A stretch of 64,000 nucleotides of DNA from Epinephelus fuscoguttatus (lineage: Eukaryota; Chordata; Actinopteri; Perciformes; Serranidae): assembly GCF_011397635.1 (NCBI RefSeq), contig NC_064755.1, forward strand, positions 21,807,282 through 21,871,281, in the 5' to 3' direction. Below are positions 10,785-30,991 of the stretch, piece after piece. Both the position numbers and the translations under genes were made by a program. Within the stretch, counting starts at the first letter, position 1. Each line of letters starts with the position of its first letter. The notes beneath the pieces are model-generated. The model was not told where the DNA came from. It searched no databases and saw only the letters and a program-made list of their open reading frames with translations.

Positions 10785-11585
10785 AAATATAGTCACTCTA
10801 GTGTTTACTTTTTTCCATTTTCCTTGCTTCTGTTTTTCCTCTTCTGTTTTGAATCTCATTCTCGCTCGACTTCCTGATGGGTCCTAGTGCCTCGTGGGGC
10901 AGGTACAGCTGACCATTCAGCCAATTGTGCTCATTGTTCAGAGACAAACGTCACCCGTAGCTCATGCAAAGCAAAGTGCGATTGGCTGGAAACATGTCAC
11001 ATGGGAACAGATGCCTTCAGGGCTCACAAAAAAAACTCCGGCATACTGATTACAACCACACATTCATGAAATGGTCAAATTATCGTACATTTGGCCTTTT
11101 TTGGGATTATTGATTGTACATCGTACAGATGGCCAAATTATCGTACAAATACGATAAATATCGTACACCTGGCAATGCTGCTTCTCAATGACATTTAATC
11201 GTAATGTCCCCAAAAATCATCAATTGCCTCCTGCGAAATTCCGTGTACTGTGACACCTGCCATAGCGCCGGTCACTGAATGTTGCTAGTTTGTCTGAGTG
11301 AGTGGAGGGGGGCGTGGCTTAGCCATAGGTCAATTGTATATTTTTAATATAATATGGGCTGATTATAATACTTATATTTTTTGTCATTTAATTACATAAT
11401 CCCAATTACATGTGTTCTGTTACTACCCAACCCTATTTACAAGTTAACGTTAAGCTAAACACAAGAGATGAGAGTGATAATCCACCTGAGTTTATCTCCT
11501 TATGTTTGAGAGAGACTTAACCTACATTCAGCTGCAAAACAATCACATCATATGTGCAGGATAGCAAAAAAAGTTAGCTATAATA

Positions 11586-14012
11586 TTAAAAGTGAAGATA
11601 AAAGACAGCTTCATAGCGGGTGAAGATGGGTAGAGGAGGAAGAACTGTGAGGGAGAGAGTGTTGAGGTCCATACTCGCAACAGTGTTATCCTGTATACTT
11701 GGCATCAGGACCTGGTCACCTACAACTGTCCCCTGCCCTGCAAACGCCACTTTCTCGGTGCTGTGCACCTAAAACAGAAGAAAAAGAGGCTAAAATTAAT
11801 TTTGACTTAGGTTAAAAATAGACGTCTTTGTGCTTCGGATAGACAAACTCAGTTTTCTATAGATGTGTGGAAGTACTTGTACCTGTCCCCATCTCTGTGA
11901 CTGCACACAAAATGATGTCACCACATTTTCTGAGTTGTTCCCACCAATCACAAGCAGCCTGTCAGTGGCGGCACCCAGGAAGTAAAGAGTAGGGAGGTCT
12001 GCATCTGCTCTGGTGAGGGTGGGAAGCAGTTCAGACCAGGAGTCTAAAAGACAGAGAGAATACAGAAACATCATTATTCATACAAGCTCTCTGGGCTGTA
12101 AAAAACAAAAACACATTCCTCTTGCCAAACAGGGCTTTGCAGTTCTGCTGTACCTTGCCTTGTGTTATACTGCAGCAGCAATTTCTCTCCTGTCCTCTGG
12201 ATGCTCCCCAACACATAGAGACAGTGTCCAAGGCTAGTGGCAAGGGGCACATCATGGGACAAGGACATGGTAAACTGGAAGTCAGTGAGCGGCAGTGAGG
12301 AGACAAACCTGAGACAGAGTGTAATCAGTCACTGATACACCAACAACAGGATATTTTTCTGAAGGGAGAAAAATTTTTTTAGTGACATCCCAAAAACCTA
12401 CCCACTGAATTACACTGATAAAGAGGACACAAACCTCCATGTATCCTCCCATGGATCATAGCGTTCTACAGCTGTGTAGAGAGCTGTGCTGGAATCTGGG
12501 GTCACCAGTGAGTCCAAGTACCAGCCTCCCACAGCGTAAATACAGCCTTCACAGGCCACTGCACTGAAGTGCCTTCTGTGCTGTGGACGCAACAAATGGT
12601 GACAGTTTTCTTTATATAGATGACACGGAAAGCAAGAGAAGATTTATTTTGGGTAAAACAGCCGGATCATTAGCTTGACTCACAAACTAGAAGACTGGCT
12701 CACCTTAATCAGAGGAGCTGTGGCAGCCCACGTATGAGTGAAGGGATTATACCTTAAGGAGGCCATCTTGAACTCCCAGCCTCTCTTCACAGGCTGTCGG
12801 TAGCCTCCTATTATGTACAGGTAGTTATATAGGACCACTGTAGTGAAACACCACTTATCAGCCCTGAAGGGAAGCTCTGTAACTGGACACCAATCTCCAC
12901 TGTCCTCTGACCCTCTCAGGGTGAAGATATATCGGGCACGCTCTGTTTCCGGGTCTTTCCAAGAAGTCAGGTTCTCTTTCCTGAGGCTGCAGAGACGTCG
13001 GTCTCCTTGTTTCCTCAGGTGGACGACTTCAACCTTCTCCTCATCGTTCAGACACCTGACAGGTGAATCAATTTTAGGGACAAGACAGAAACATGTGGCC
13101 AGCTAGGTCTAAATAGTTTATGGTCATGTAATTATACTGTTAAGGGATGCATACTTGATGAGGTGAGGCAGCTCCAGCAGGTTTCTACTCAGGTAGGTGA
13201 ACACTGTCATCCTCAGCTCCTCACAGCAGATCTCCTGAGCCAGACTCAGGTAAGACAAACAGTTACCTGGGCTGAGTTCATCTGCCAGGACCGAGAGACA
13301 CTTTGAGAAGAAGGCCTCAGCCAGAAGATAGCTGCTGACCTCCAGAGTCAGAGAGGCAGGAAGCAAGAGATTATAGGTTGGTTTTGGGGGGAATCATGGC
13401 ACTGAATTTGCACAGGGGAGCATAACATTTCTGATTGTGACAGGGGTAAATGAGACATGGAGATATTAAGTCTTTATACCTGGATGTGTGTGCCCAACTC
13501 CTCCTGAGGGACTTTAAACTTATCATGGAAGGAGAACTCGAGGAGATTGTGGAAGACAGAAGAGGACACATGGTCCAGGTGGATGAGGCTCTCCGAGGTC
13601 TCTCTCATTCTGGACTGGGACAAGGCTCGGAAGTACTCGCTGCACTCTGATAGTCTCCCAAGGTCGACCTTAAAGATGAATGATTCAACCAGTTAGTTAA
13701 TACAGTTAGCTTTTGTTGAACCTGTATCACTGAGAGACATATGTTTTGTTTTTTACTTACATGGAATGCACATGTGCTGGTTTGGACCATAACCCTGGTT
13801 TCGTCTTCATCTCCAGAGTGATATGTGCGAAGTGCCTCATTAGTTTTCCACTCCTCTGAGTCTGCCTCGCATGATCGTCTATCTGTGATACCCTGAGATG
13901 TTATCTGATTTTTGACTGCTGGAAAAGCTCCCCAAACTCTTGTGAGAACATATTTCAGCCAGAAGCTTATCCAGTGAAGAAGCATCATAAAGCATTGTCT
14001 GAGGGAACTCAT
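11586..14012 (-). CDS. BTB-BACK-kelch family protein
   Basis: Probable substrate adaptor for a cullin-3 ubiquitin ligase, by family. Eight exons join in phase: 13761-14012, 13480-13668, 13155-13339, 12704-13055, 12435-12580, 12154-12308, 11883-12043 (end could also be 11877) and 11586-11768 with stop TAA; about 540 residues. Residues 7-30 are hydrophobic (CFMMLLHWISFWLKYVLTRV), a possible membrane anchor. The C-terminal part of a BTB fold follows at about 80-165 (LSECSEYFRALSQSRMRETS), a BACK domain at about 148-210, then kelch repeats from about 265 with YLYIIGGYR, CIYAVGGWY, CLYVLG and LLVIGG. The start of the BTB fold is unusual or degenerate. Human KLHDC7B lies near CPT1B and its relatives have an N-terminal membrane segment, so an ortholog is possible; KLHL42-like kelch proteins are the alternative. 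No symbol is given. Confidence 0.85.
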
Positions 14013-14660
14013 CTCATTGGCTGTCAGATCTAAGTTAAGTCCATTATAGCAGCTTGAATACTGCCTGTACCAGGTTTTCGGTTAAAATCTATAGGGTTAA
14101 ACATGCGATGCTCTTCTCACACAACTACTGCTCCGATCACAGATTCAGATTGATGCTGTAAGTGCTCCAAATAAGGGAAGACAAGCCCCCCGGAAGAATT
14201 CCAAACAGCCACTGTAATGGAAAAATAGAGGACAGAACAGTTTAGTCCATGCTTCCTTTCCCTGCTGCAGCTCTCTCAGTCACGTGTCCTTTGACAGCAC
14301 AAACAACGAAGCAGCTGAGAGGAAAGATTTAAGGCCACATGCCAACAGAAACAGCTTGTTGATAAAGAAAATAGTGCAGTGCAGAGAGAGGCTAAATCTT
14401 CCGAACTCCTGTTTGTTCTGCAACAGATCCAGTCGATTCAGAGCGTCCCTCGATCATTGAGCAGTGTCGTTCTTTCTGGCTGGTCTATTCTTGGAACAGT
14501 GGAGGTGGGATGAAACATAGCTCCTTTACTCTGCTCCTAGTGTCATCATGGGGCAGTCAAGTTACTGTGCCGTTATATGAGAGTAACTTAAATGTATCAG
14601 TGCATTTGTTAAATATCTTTTAAGATAGTCATAAGAAAAATAAGTGCACAGACACAGGTT
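14013..14660. other. Intergenic interval between the kelch gene and chkb
   Basis: It must hold the promoter of the minus-strand kelch gene and the end of the chkb transcript unit. I see no TATA box, coding sequence or repeat. A second in-frame start or upstream exon for the kelch gene is not evident. Confidence 0.5.
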
Positions 14661-14673
14661 CTAAGCACATCTT

Positions 14674-14679
14674 TTTATT
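14674..14679 (-). terminator. chkb: Candidate polyadenylation signal of chkb
   Basis: AATAAA on the minus strand, about 1.2 kb past the chkb stop codon. A second AATAAA lies at 15023-15028. The stretch 14680-15901 has no other gene and is best read as a long 3' untranslated region. Confidence 0.5.
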
Positions 14680-15901
14680 AGCTTTTAAATTATAATTTTA
14701 GTAGTGCAAGGAGGACAAATACAATACAGAGTTTTAAAAGCATGAAATGGTACTGGAACATTGTCAATTTAGAAAAAACAGCTACAGGTAGTTAATGAGG
14801 CACAGTTAAGTTTCTAGTACATTCTCAAAAGTACACTGATGTAGCTAAGTGTAAAACAAGGATATCATGACATTAACTGATGGCAGTGCAGTCTGACAAA
14901 TATAGGAGACGGTGTAAATACATACAAGAATCATAAAGGAAATTAAAAAAGGAAGAAAATGGAGAAAAGGTCAAAACCCTGCTTCACATTCAAACAAGCA
15001 AAAGGGAAAGTCGTGTTGTGACTTTATTGTAATACAGATTTTCTAATTTAAGCAATTCAGAATGACGTGGTTGCATATATGTGCCGCATAGACATTATAG
15101 TTAACCTAATTCAATAGGTAAGAATGACAAACATTTAAATATTCTACGTTATGGTTCTCAGCCAAGACAAAAGCAGAACACAAAAAACAGCTCTGAATAA
15201 CATCATCAACACGAAAGGTAATACAAACCGAATAACAGTTAAAGGTGCGGCAGAAATGTACAGTTAATACAGATCTAATGTTACTAACTTAACTGTCTTA
15301 AACTTTGGAACTGTTCGAATGGTTACATTGACAGTATTGTTGACTACAGTGATACTGTATAAAATAGCCCTCGTGCAATAACTTGCTGAATGTAGGTTAA
15401 GTATTTAACTTAACGTTATTGGACCGTGAAAGAAAAAGTCTATTGTAGAATGAACACCAAAAGAAAAGAGAGAGGTAGAATGACTGAAAACACTAAATTA
15501 AAGAGATATACAAAAGCCTTCCACACTGAACTTAATACTATTTGTTTTAATAAACAAAAATTATTTTAACAGTGAGATTTACCGTCTGAAATTACAAGAC
15601 ACAGATACTCTGGCAATCAGCATTCTTCATTAAAGCAATTGACCATCACATTGACTGAGCCCTTCAAATGATTCAAACAGAAAAACATTAAATGCTGTAG
15701 AGCTATAACTGCTCTAATAAGTGCTCCTTCATACAATGTGTAAAGGTACTTCAATAAAATGGATTGCCTGCATCATGTTAAAATGTAAATGTCGATCCTT
15801 CACCACACATTGCTTGTCATAAGCAGAGCTGCATAGGACCCGAGTGTCGATATCACATGGTTGAAAATAGAGACATTACATTCGGATTCACATAGTGGAA
15901 A

Positions 15902-24495
<8,594 letters not shown>

Positions 24496-24850
24496 CGTGA
24501 ATTTCCGGGCGAAGAGTAAAGGAGGGCCGGTGTGAAATGCTGGTCTCAAACGGCAGGAGGGACTCGTGGACAAGCGCAGTTCACCGGTAAGGCTACTTAA
24601 CCGGAAGAGCCAAACATAGCCGGATAATCTAAAACGCATGGGGGTGGGGGGCGTTTTATATCGACGATTTAAGTATCATATATTCAGATGACAGCTTTTC
24701 CTCCTCGCACGCGCAGTGACCGGTGATTTGCACTGAGCCTAACTGGCGCATTCATTGTCCAATCACAGTTCACTTCCGCGTTCTTGTGCCAAGCTCATTG
24801 GCCGTTTTGACGTCAGACGTCAGCTTCCCATACGCAGGAGGATTCGGCTT
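24496..24850 (-). promoter_or_regulatory. chkb: chkb promoter region, GC-rich and TATA-less
   Basis: Sequence upstream of the chkb start is richer in CpG than the surroundings and carries CCAAT on the plus strand near 24760. No TATA box was seen. This fits a broadly expressed housekeeping-type promoter. The transcription start is not determined. Confidence 0.4.
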
Positions 24851-25736
24851 CTGGGAAATGAAGTGTTTGTGTTTGGCTAGGATTTTAGCACACATGTTTG
24901 TGGTTACATAGAAAATCAAATGAATCTTTTATTTTTTGGTACAAACATGGGTGTGGGGAAAATTATAGGCTAGATTTTATTACAGTTTACTAACATATGT
25001 GATTGTGTGGTAAAAGCTGGGTCGTTTTGAAGGGGAACACCAACTGAATTAAGAATTACAACAGGCCTGTGTTATTTTCACAGCCAAGAAAAGTTTTATC
25101 AATATCTGTGAACATGAGCTACTCTCTCTCAAAGCCAGAAACCAGAGAAGTAAGTCTCAAACTTGTAATGTTGCAGGGTATAACACCTGGAGCTGCTCAT
25201 TAGAAAATGAATGGCAGTCTGATTTTACAACATGTGTTTTCTATTTTATACCCATACAAGCTTTATTCTATTGTAGAGCTTTCAGTTCTGAAACTGAAAA
25301 TGTACCAGAACATTCCTCTGGGTGCACTCAGTGTCATCTAAAACATCTTTCCCAGTTCATTGTCTGTGGAGCAGCTCCAGACTTTATACCCTATGACATC
25401 ACAGATTTGAGCTTTAGCACTGTAATTTTGGATTTTGGAGAAAGTTGCAACTTTGACAAACACTAAATTCCACTGGATACACCATGTAAAAGTTCAACAA
25501 GGTGAAACACTTTTGGACAGCCACTTAATTGTTGATTTTGGCCTTTTTGTATTACTGTCAGAACAGTATCTGATCTGATCTGATGGATGTCAAGTACTTT
25601 ATGTTGTGGCATAGTCATATGTTTTTTCTGCAGTATCTGTTTTAGATTTTAGGCTACTGCTGTGAGGTCACAGAGTAAATAATGCATTTGAATGAAATTT
25701 AATAACATCAGACAACATAATCCAGCAAATTGGTGA
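24851..25736. other. Intergenic spacer between chkb and the ZPB gene
   Basis: No coding sequence was recognised. Text around 25010-25500, such as TTTGAAGGGGAACACCA, resembles a remembered fish interspersed repeat, but ends could not be defined. It contains the end of the ZPB transcript at its right side. Confidence 0.4.
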
Positions 25737-25742
25737 TTTATT
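25737..25742 (-). terminator. Polyadenylation signal of the ZPB-like gene
   Basis: AATAAA on the minus strand, 70 bp beyond the stop codon of the ZP gene at 25812. The short 3' untranslated region is typical of egg-coat genes. Confidence 0.7.
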
Positions 25743-25811
25743 TGAAACTCAGTCACTTTTCAGTTTGCAACAGGAACAGAGATTTCATGACGAGGTTCTG
25801 TCTCCATGTTG

Positions 25812-28164
25812 TTACTGACTCGTGGTCTCGCTCACGATGTTAAGCTCCCCGCTGCTAACCATGGTGGTCTCAGCTCTGAAGCCTCTCTGGATGGAAGCAG
25901 CAATGTCCCTCCCTGTGTACAATACATGACAATGGTCAGTTTCTGTCAGTCTTGAGGTTGAGTAAGACACAAGATTATGTTGGATGTAATTTACTCTTGG
26001 TGAAAATATGTTCAGCCAAGAGCTTTTCTGATTTCCATATCACAAACCATGCTGTTTTTGTAACACTTGACAAACGCGATCTATTTAGCTTTCTGTATTC
26101 ATTGCATTTAAAAACAAAGGAATAAGACTTCACCATATTGGTGGTGTATATACTATCAAAATTACTACTGTACTACTTACTCTTTCTGAAGCACCTTGGT
26201 TCACAATTATTTCCAAGTGAAGGTTGGCATACAGCTACGTTGCAGTGGATATACACCTGGTCAAAAACAAAAGTATTGATTGAAAATATGTTGGCTGGAT
26301 TGGGCGATATTAGTAATAATATTACAACTAAAATAATGAAAAACCTTTTTTTACTAGATAGTTGGATTTTATACCTTTTCCTTGAGAGGAGTCATAACCT
26401 CTGGATCTGAAGCCCCCTTCTTGCCGGTATTGCCACCTCCAGTAGCTACAAATGTGAACATCTTGAAAACAAAACGCCTGTGGTGGGTTGGGAACTCAAG
26501 TCCTGATTGGGAACCCACAGGCACCAAAGCGGTCAGGTAACGGTCATCACGGTATGGGCAGCTATGGCAAGGAGAGAGAGTGAGGAATAGGGGCTGAGTA
26601 CAACATCAAAAATGTATTATAAGTGTCTGTTTCTAAGTCAAACTAACCCTTACTCTTACCCATCAATCAACAAGTCCCACTGAGGAAGACTGTGAGGGTA
26701 GGGATCAGCAGTAGTCCAGCATCTTCCAAGAGTCAAGACAAGGTTGGGATCAGTCCTCTCCAGCACTCGGATTTCAACGTACACAGGATCCCTAAGCACC
26801 TTTGTGACGGGGTAGTCGGAATCCACGTAGAAGGAACTGTAGGCCACCTCCTCTGCTCAAACAGAAAGATTGGTTGGGGACACACTCACTGCCAAATGAG
26901 ACTAACTGCACAACACATCTCCTTCACACTAACCTTCCACACAACCCTTGGAATGACACTCTCCGTTGGCCAGCCTCAGTTCCACACGCAGAGGTCCAGG
27001 AGCTGCAACTGGGGGTGGTGGAGGAACCAGGCCAACCTCAATGACCAGAGCCTCAACTGAGGTGCCGATGTATCTACACTGTACAAGCAGCCTTGGACAA
27101 AAAATAAAGTCTGTGTCAGTAAATCAAAAACATTTGAGTGGAGTTTGTTAAATATCCCAATGAACTAATTCTACCCTGTTGTAGAAAATTCATGGTCAGT
27201 TTAATTGTCTGAATACTTTAAGACTTAGTAGTAATCTTTTATGTTGTGACCACTTGGTGTTAAAGAAAGAAAAACACATACTCATAGTGGCTGTCCCTGG
27301 TAATGGCTCCATAGGGTCCAATAGCAACTTCATACAAGGAGGTCATCCTGTTCTCATAGATTATAACCCCAGGTTCCTCCTACAGTAGCAGGCAGTATTG
27401 GCAGTATTTTAATATTCATCATAACCTGATGAAAATTAATACAAATCAAATTAACGGTCAAATGAGTCACAACCCTTACCATCATGACAGTGCCGCAGGC
27501 AGTTACAGGGAACTGGTAGATGGCAAAAGCTGAAGTGGTGCCGACAGGACTGCAGTTCTGATCATTTCCAAGGAAGGTGACTGACTCCAAGTCGATGTTG
27601 GGTAAGGTGGCGTCTCTTGCAACCACAACAATCATTTGGGCGTCCTTGGTGCACTGAAGAGTCACTGAGAACAACAAATTATAAACAAAGACACACACTT
27701 TGCATTTTAAGTGTCAAGAGTATCCATGTAGTTCTGTGATGAGTGAAATAATACTCACCAGATTTGCCGTAATAGCACATGCGTCCATCAAAGCAACAGT
27801 TTATAGCCTCACAATGTGAAGCAGTGATGCCCGGAGCTCCGCACTGTATCTTGTACTGCTCAGCCACTTCACAAGTGTGAAATGTTTCTGTAGGCTGCAG
27901 GGGCTGCTTGATGTGCTGTTGAGGCTGCTGGGGCTTCTGAGGCTGCTGAGGTGTGTACCTTTTGGGGGTCTGTGGCCTCTGAGGCTGCTGAGGTGCCGGT
28001 GGGGTGTATTTCGGCTGCTGGGGCTTCTGAGGTGCCGGTGGGATGTATTTCGGCGGCTGGGGCGGCTGGGGCTGCTGAGGCTGCTGAGGCTGCTTGAAAT
28101 ATTGAGCATCAGCCAGACAGCCTAGCAGGGCAACTGCCAGAAGACAACCACAAACCAACTTCAT
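25812..28164 (-). CDS. Zona pellucida protein, ZPB/choriogenin-H-like egg-coat subunit
   Basis: Structural glycoprotein of the egg envelope. Eight exons join in phase: 27759-28164, 27480-27664, 27282-27379, 26934-27091, 26660-26852, 26375-26561, 26181-26256, 25812-25912; 467 residues. A signal peptide spans about 1-20 (MKLVCGCLLAVALLGCLADA). A Pro/Gln-rich repeat runs over about 24-92, the substrate type for transglutaminase hardening. A trefoil domain with six Cys follows at 97-134 (ending INCCFDGRMCYYGK), then the ZP domain from about 136 (VTLQCTKDAQ, YEVAIGPYGAITRDSHYELL, VLERTDPNLVLTLGRCW). A furin-type site RKRR is at 433-436. No transmembrane tail is present, as in fish coat proteins secreted by liver or oocyte. 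Whether it is ovarian or hepatic cannot be told. The ATG is 73 bp downstream of a TATA box. Confidence 0.92.
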
Positions 28165-28236
28165 TGTCACGGCTTCACAGCACAGAGTGATTGAGAACAC
28201 CAGATACTGTGAGAAATATTGGGCAAACAGGCTGAC

Positions 28237-28243
28237 TTTTATA
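28237..28243 (-). promoter_or_regulatory. TATA box of the ZPB-like gene
   Basis: TATAAAA on the minus strand, 73 bp upstream of the start codon, placing transcription start near 28210. An E-box-type CATTTG lies about 65 bp further upstream (28307). E-boxes bound by FIGLA are known at vertebrate ZP promoters, but whether this one works is unknown. Confidence 0.65.
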
Positions 28244-28460
28244 AGGTATGGGTAATGTTGACTTGTTGGTGACTCCCTTCCTATTTGCTGCCCACAACTG
28301 CCAATCAAATGCTCCAGTTACTAGTTGGTCTGTGGTGACGCACTGACAAGATTAGAGGTGATGCCAAAAATGTAAACTTAGAGAACAAATTCCAGGAATT
28401 GAAGAGATATTGCAGCAGAAGATACCAAAAATATACATTACAGTAAATGGACTAATACAT

Positions 28461-28491
28461 GAACATAACATAACATAACATAACATAACAA
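28461..28491. repeat. Pentanucleotide microsatellite (AACAT)n
   Basis: Five to six tandem copies of AACAT or its rotation, upstream of the ZPB-like gene. The rest of 28320-28930 has no recognisable feature. Confidence 0.85.
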
Positions 28492-28933
28492 CCACTGATT
28501 GTTATTGATTATGAGTAAAAGAAATCACAGCTTGTTTGTACAATTTAAAAAAAAAACAAAAAAACCTTCACAGGGTCTGTATGACCTACAGTGTGCAGGT
28601 CACCCTGTATTTGTGCAGCATGACATGACAAAACAAATACCTCTTCTTATCATCAAGTGTATTTGCTATTGCTCTTCTAGACCATGAAGATAACATTAAA
28701 TTAAATTGACAAGCATCCAGAGCAACCTACAGTAACATCCCTATTAATCCATTTTAAAGAGTAACTGAAGTGGTTAGAGTAAGCAGATGGTCTGTGGGTG
28801 TATGCTAAGCCTTTCAGTATTCAATAGCTTGACTGGATCCACATGACATGTAGGCCTACTAGCAATTCATGTATTTTCATTCATTAGTTTCAAATATGTA
28901 CCGTTCACCTTTGGTCTCCAAGTATCTCCACTG

Positions 28934-29483
28934 TTACCTCCGCCAAGGAGGTTATGTTTTCGCCGGCGTTGGTCTGTTTGTCTGTTTGTTTGTCTGCAAA
29001 ATAACTCAAAAAGTTGATGAAATTTTCAGGAAAGGTGGATAATGGGACAAGGAACAGATGATAAAATTTTGGTGGTGATCGGTTGAAGCAGTGGATAAAA
29101 TAATAAATATAGTCTATCGTCTGACAGCCTCAGCAGCAAATCCAATTTCTAAATACGGTGAAAATAGCGCCATCTGGTGGCCGGAAAGCACGTCTTGTTC
29201 TACTTGCTAAATATTGTTGTTATTCTAAAGTTGAAATTAACGTTCTGTGTTGGGAAAAAAAGAAAATAAAAATACAAAAAACATATTATATTCTGTGTTG
29301 GTACAAAATAAAAACGAAATAAATACACCACAGTGTCTCCATGGTGAAGGCATATATAACCTAATAATGATAGTGATGCAGATAACCTAATTGTGATGCA
29401 GGCTGCAAAATCTGATGCAGAGGGGGAGGGAATATCACCTACTTGGCGGAGGTCTGCTCTCTCTGAGTGCTTTTCTAGTTACT
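28934..29483. mobile_element. MITE-like element with CCTCCGCCAAG ends
   Basis: Opens TTACCTCCGCCAAGGAGGTT and closes with CTTGGCGGAGG (29442-29452) plus a GAGTGCTTTTCTAGTTAC tail. CCTCCGCCAAG at 28937-28947 and its complement at 29442 form an 11-bp inverted repeat. This pair of ends is familiar to me from repeats widespread in fish and some invertebrates. Its superfamily is not certain. No coding potential. Confidence 0.7.
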
Positions 29484-30248
29484 AATGTAACCCAAATTAA
29501 ATATATCCTAAATGTAGTTTGGACTAGTCGTGATTTTAACTGAGGATATCTTCAATTTCTTACAAGATGTCTTGATTAGTGTTGAGCACCAAGTGGTACG
29601 AGGACCCTATTGAAAATGAAGGTATTGTATTTTTGAGGGGCTAAAGGAAACTGCACACATATCAGAAATAGTGAAAAAATTTGATATTTTATGGGTCTCA
29701 TGCTTGGTGTGATGAAATGGCTCAGGAGCGAAAATTGGTAGGCACATATAACATCTCGGGACATATAAAAAAAGTCACTTGGAGCCGTGACCTAAACCTA
29801 ACAGGAAGTCCACTATTTTGACTTTACTGTACAATTTTTGTGCATTTTTGGCCACCCACAGGGGTCATATTTTAATGAACTCGTCCTAGACATTTATTCT
29901 TATTGACTTCAAATTTTGTCTGTGCCATTAAAAGACCTGACCAGGAAGTCAGGAGGACCTAATCGGATTGTCAAATTTCCATGTTTGACCATGAAACATG
30001 GATGGTAACTGGTTCAATCTTTCCCCCAAACCTCATGCTTGATAAGTCCCAACCTGAACACATCAAAATGATTAACTTTTGTAATAGTTATATTGTCACC
30101 TACTGGCAACAGGAAATTGCATGTTTTATCCTTTGATTTGTTTCTCATTGCAGGTTGCTCGGATCTTACTAAAAATTGCTTTGAAAATTCTTAAGACCTC
30201 TTCCAATCCGACCCAGATTTCACCTGTTTTATAAGAATTCAGGCCTGA

Positions 30249-30991
30249 CAGATGAATGGGGATGTCTCTCCCATGTGCCAGAGGTGTAAGATAGCTGAAG
30301 GCAATCTCCTTCATATGATCTGGGCTTGTCCTTACCTGGAAGATTTCTGGAAGTTCATCATAGCCACTGTTTCAGGTATTATAGAGGCTGAAATTCCACC
30401 CGACCCCAGGATTTGGCTTCTGGGTGATGTCAATATGATTAACGTAACTCACTATAAGGAGTATTTTGTGTTATTAGCCAGCACCGCTGGGAAAAAAAAT
30501 ATTCTTAAAAACTGGAAGTCAGAAAAACCACCATCACAAAAGCACTGGCTGAATGAACTTTCATCATATTGCACTCCACAGAAAATTCTGTACAATGTCA
30601 GGAGAAAACCTGCAACTCATGATAGAATATGGGGTTCTTTCTTGGAATCTCTCCCTTCAATTAATCCTCTCAGTTGAAAGTGCATTTATTCACTTACTGG
30701 GCCTGATGGATTTATTCATTTTTTGTATGGACCTTTTTATTTCTCCTTTTTCTGTGACACATTCTGAAAAGACTTGGTGTTGCCAAGGATGTGGTTCATT
30801 GTACCTTTCCAGGGGTGGGGTGGGGGCACAGGTATGTTCTATGCCGTTGTGATTTTGTAATGTGTTTGTTTCTTGTTGTTTTTTGTTGTTGTTGTTTTTC
30901 TCCTTGTTAATGTACTTTATTCAAAGAGTGAAAATGACACTTGTACTTTGGTGCATCGTCAATAAATAAATCTTTAAAAAAAAAAAAAAAA
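30249..30991 (+). mobile_element. 5'-truncated L1-type LINE with target-site duplication
   Basis: The insert ends in AATAAATAAA, TCTTT and an A-run. It is bounded by 16-bp direct repeats AAGAATTCAGGCCTGA (30233-30248) and AAGAATGCAGGCCTGA (30992-31007), differing at one base. It keeps only the end of ORF2 and the 3' untranslated region, the usual result of abortive reverse transcription. The single mismatch in the duplication suggests moderate age. Confidence 0.9.
30252..30677 (+). pseudogene. C-terminal fragment of L1-type ORF2 protein
   Basis: An open frame of 141 codons starting MNGDVSPMCQRCKIAEGNLL then HMIWACPYLEDFW. The C-x-x-C followed by H-x-x-W-x-C-P and F-W is the Cys/His motif at the C-terminus of L1 ORF2 proteins. 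Endonuclease and reverse-transcriptase domains are absent because the copy is truncated. It cannot be a functional mobile element by itself. Confidence 0.8.

Larger units (their letters stand above)
9838..11180. mobile_element. hAT-like element with perfect 8-bp target duplication, nested in the THAP element
   Basis: Ends are CAGCGTTGCCAGGTG and CACCTGGCAATGCTG, a 15-bp inverted repeat with one difference. Flanks are CTTCTCAA on both sides (9830-9837 and 11181-11188), identical, so the insertion is well defined. The interior has short reading frames near 10168 and 10420 and a 127-bp palindrome. The ends are rich in ATTATCGTAC words repeated in both orientations. Confidence 0.9.
8870..11335. 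mobile_element. DNA transposon with THAP start (P-element-like or Kolobok-like), interrupted
   Basis: Ends AATTGACCTATGGCTAAG and CTTAGCCATAGGTCAATT form a perfect 18-bp terminal inverted repeat about 2.5 kb apart. The interior starts with a THAP-type reading frame (9038-9160) and is split by a 1.34-kb hAT-like element (9838-11180), leaving about 1.1 kb of its own sequence. I could not find a convincing target duplication. THAP domains occur in P-element-like and some Kolobok transposases. Most of a transposase is missing, so this is an internally deleted copy. Confidence 0.75.

Noticed and set aside
24496-24639. In-frame upstream ATG extending choline kinase by 48 residues
   Set aside because: The extension is Arg/Ser/Leu-rich with no family resemblance and lies in GC-rich leader; the ATG at 24495 starts a more plausible acidic N-terminus.
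27801-28125. Long frames on both strands over the Pro/Gln repeat of the ZPB gene
   Set aside because: They are frame shadows of the low-complexity CAG/CCA-type repeat.
28598-28610. Oestrogen-response half-site AGGTCA near the ZPB promoter
   Set aside because: A lone half-site more than 350 bp from the TATA box is expected by chance.
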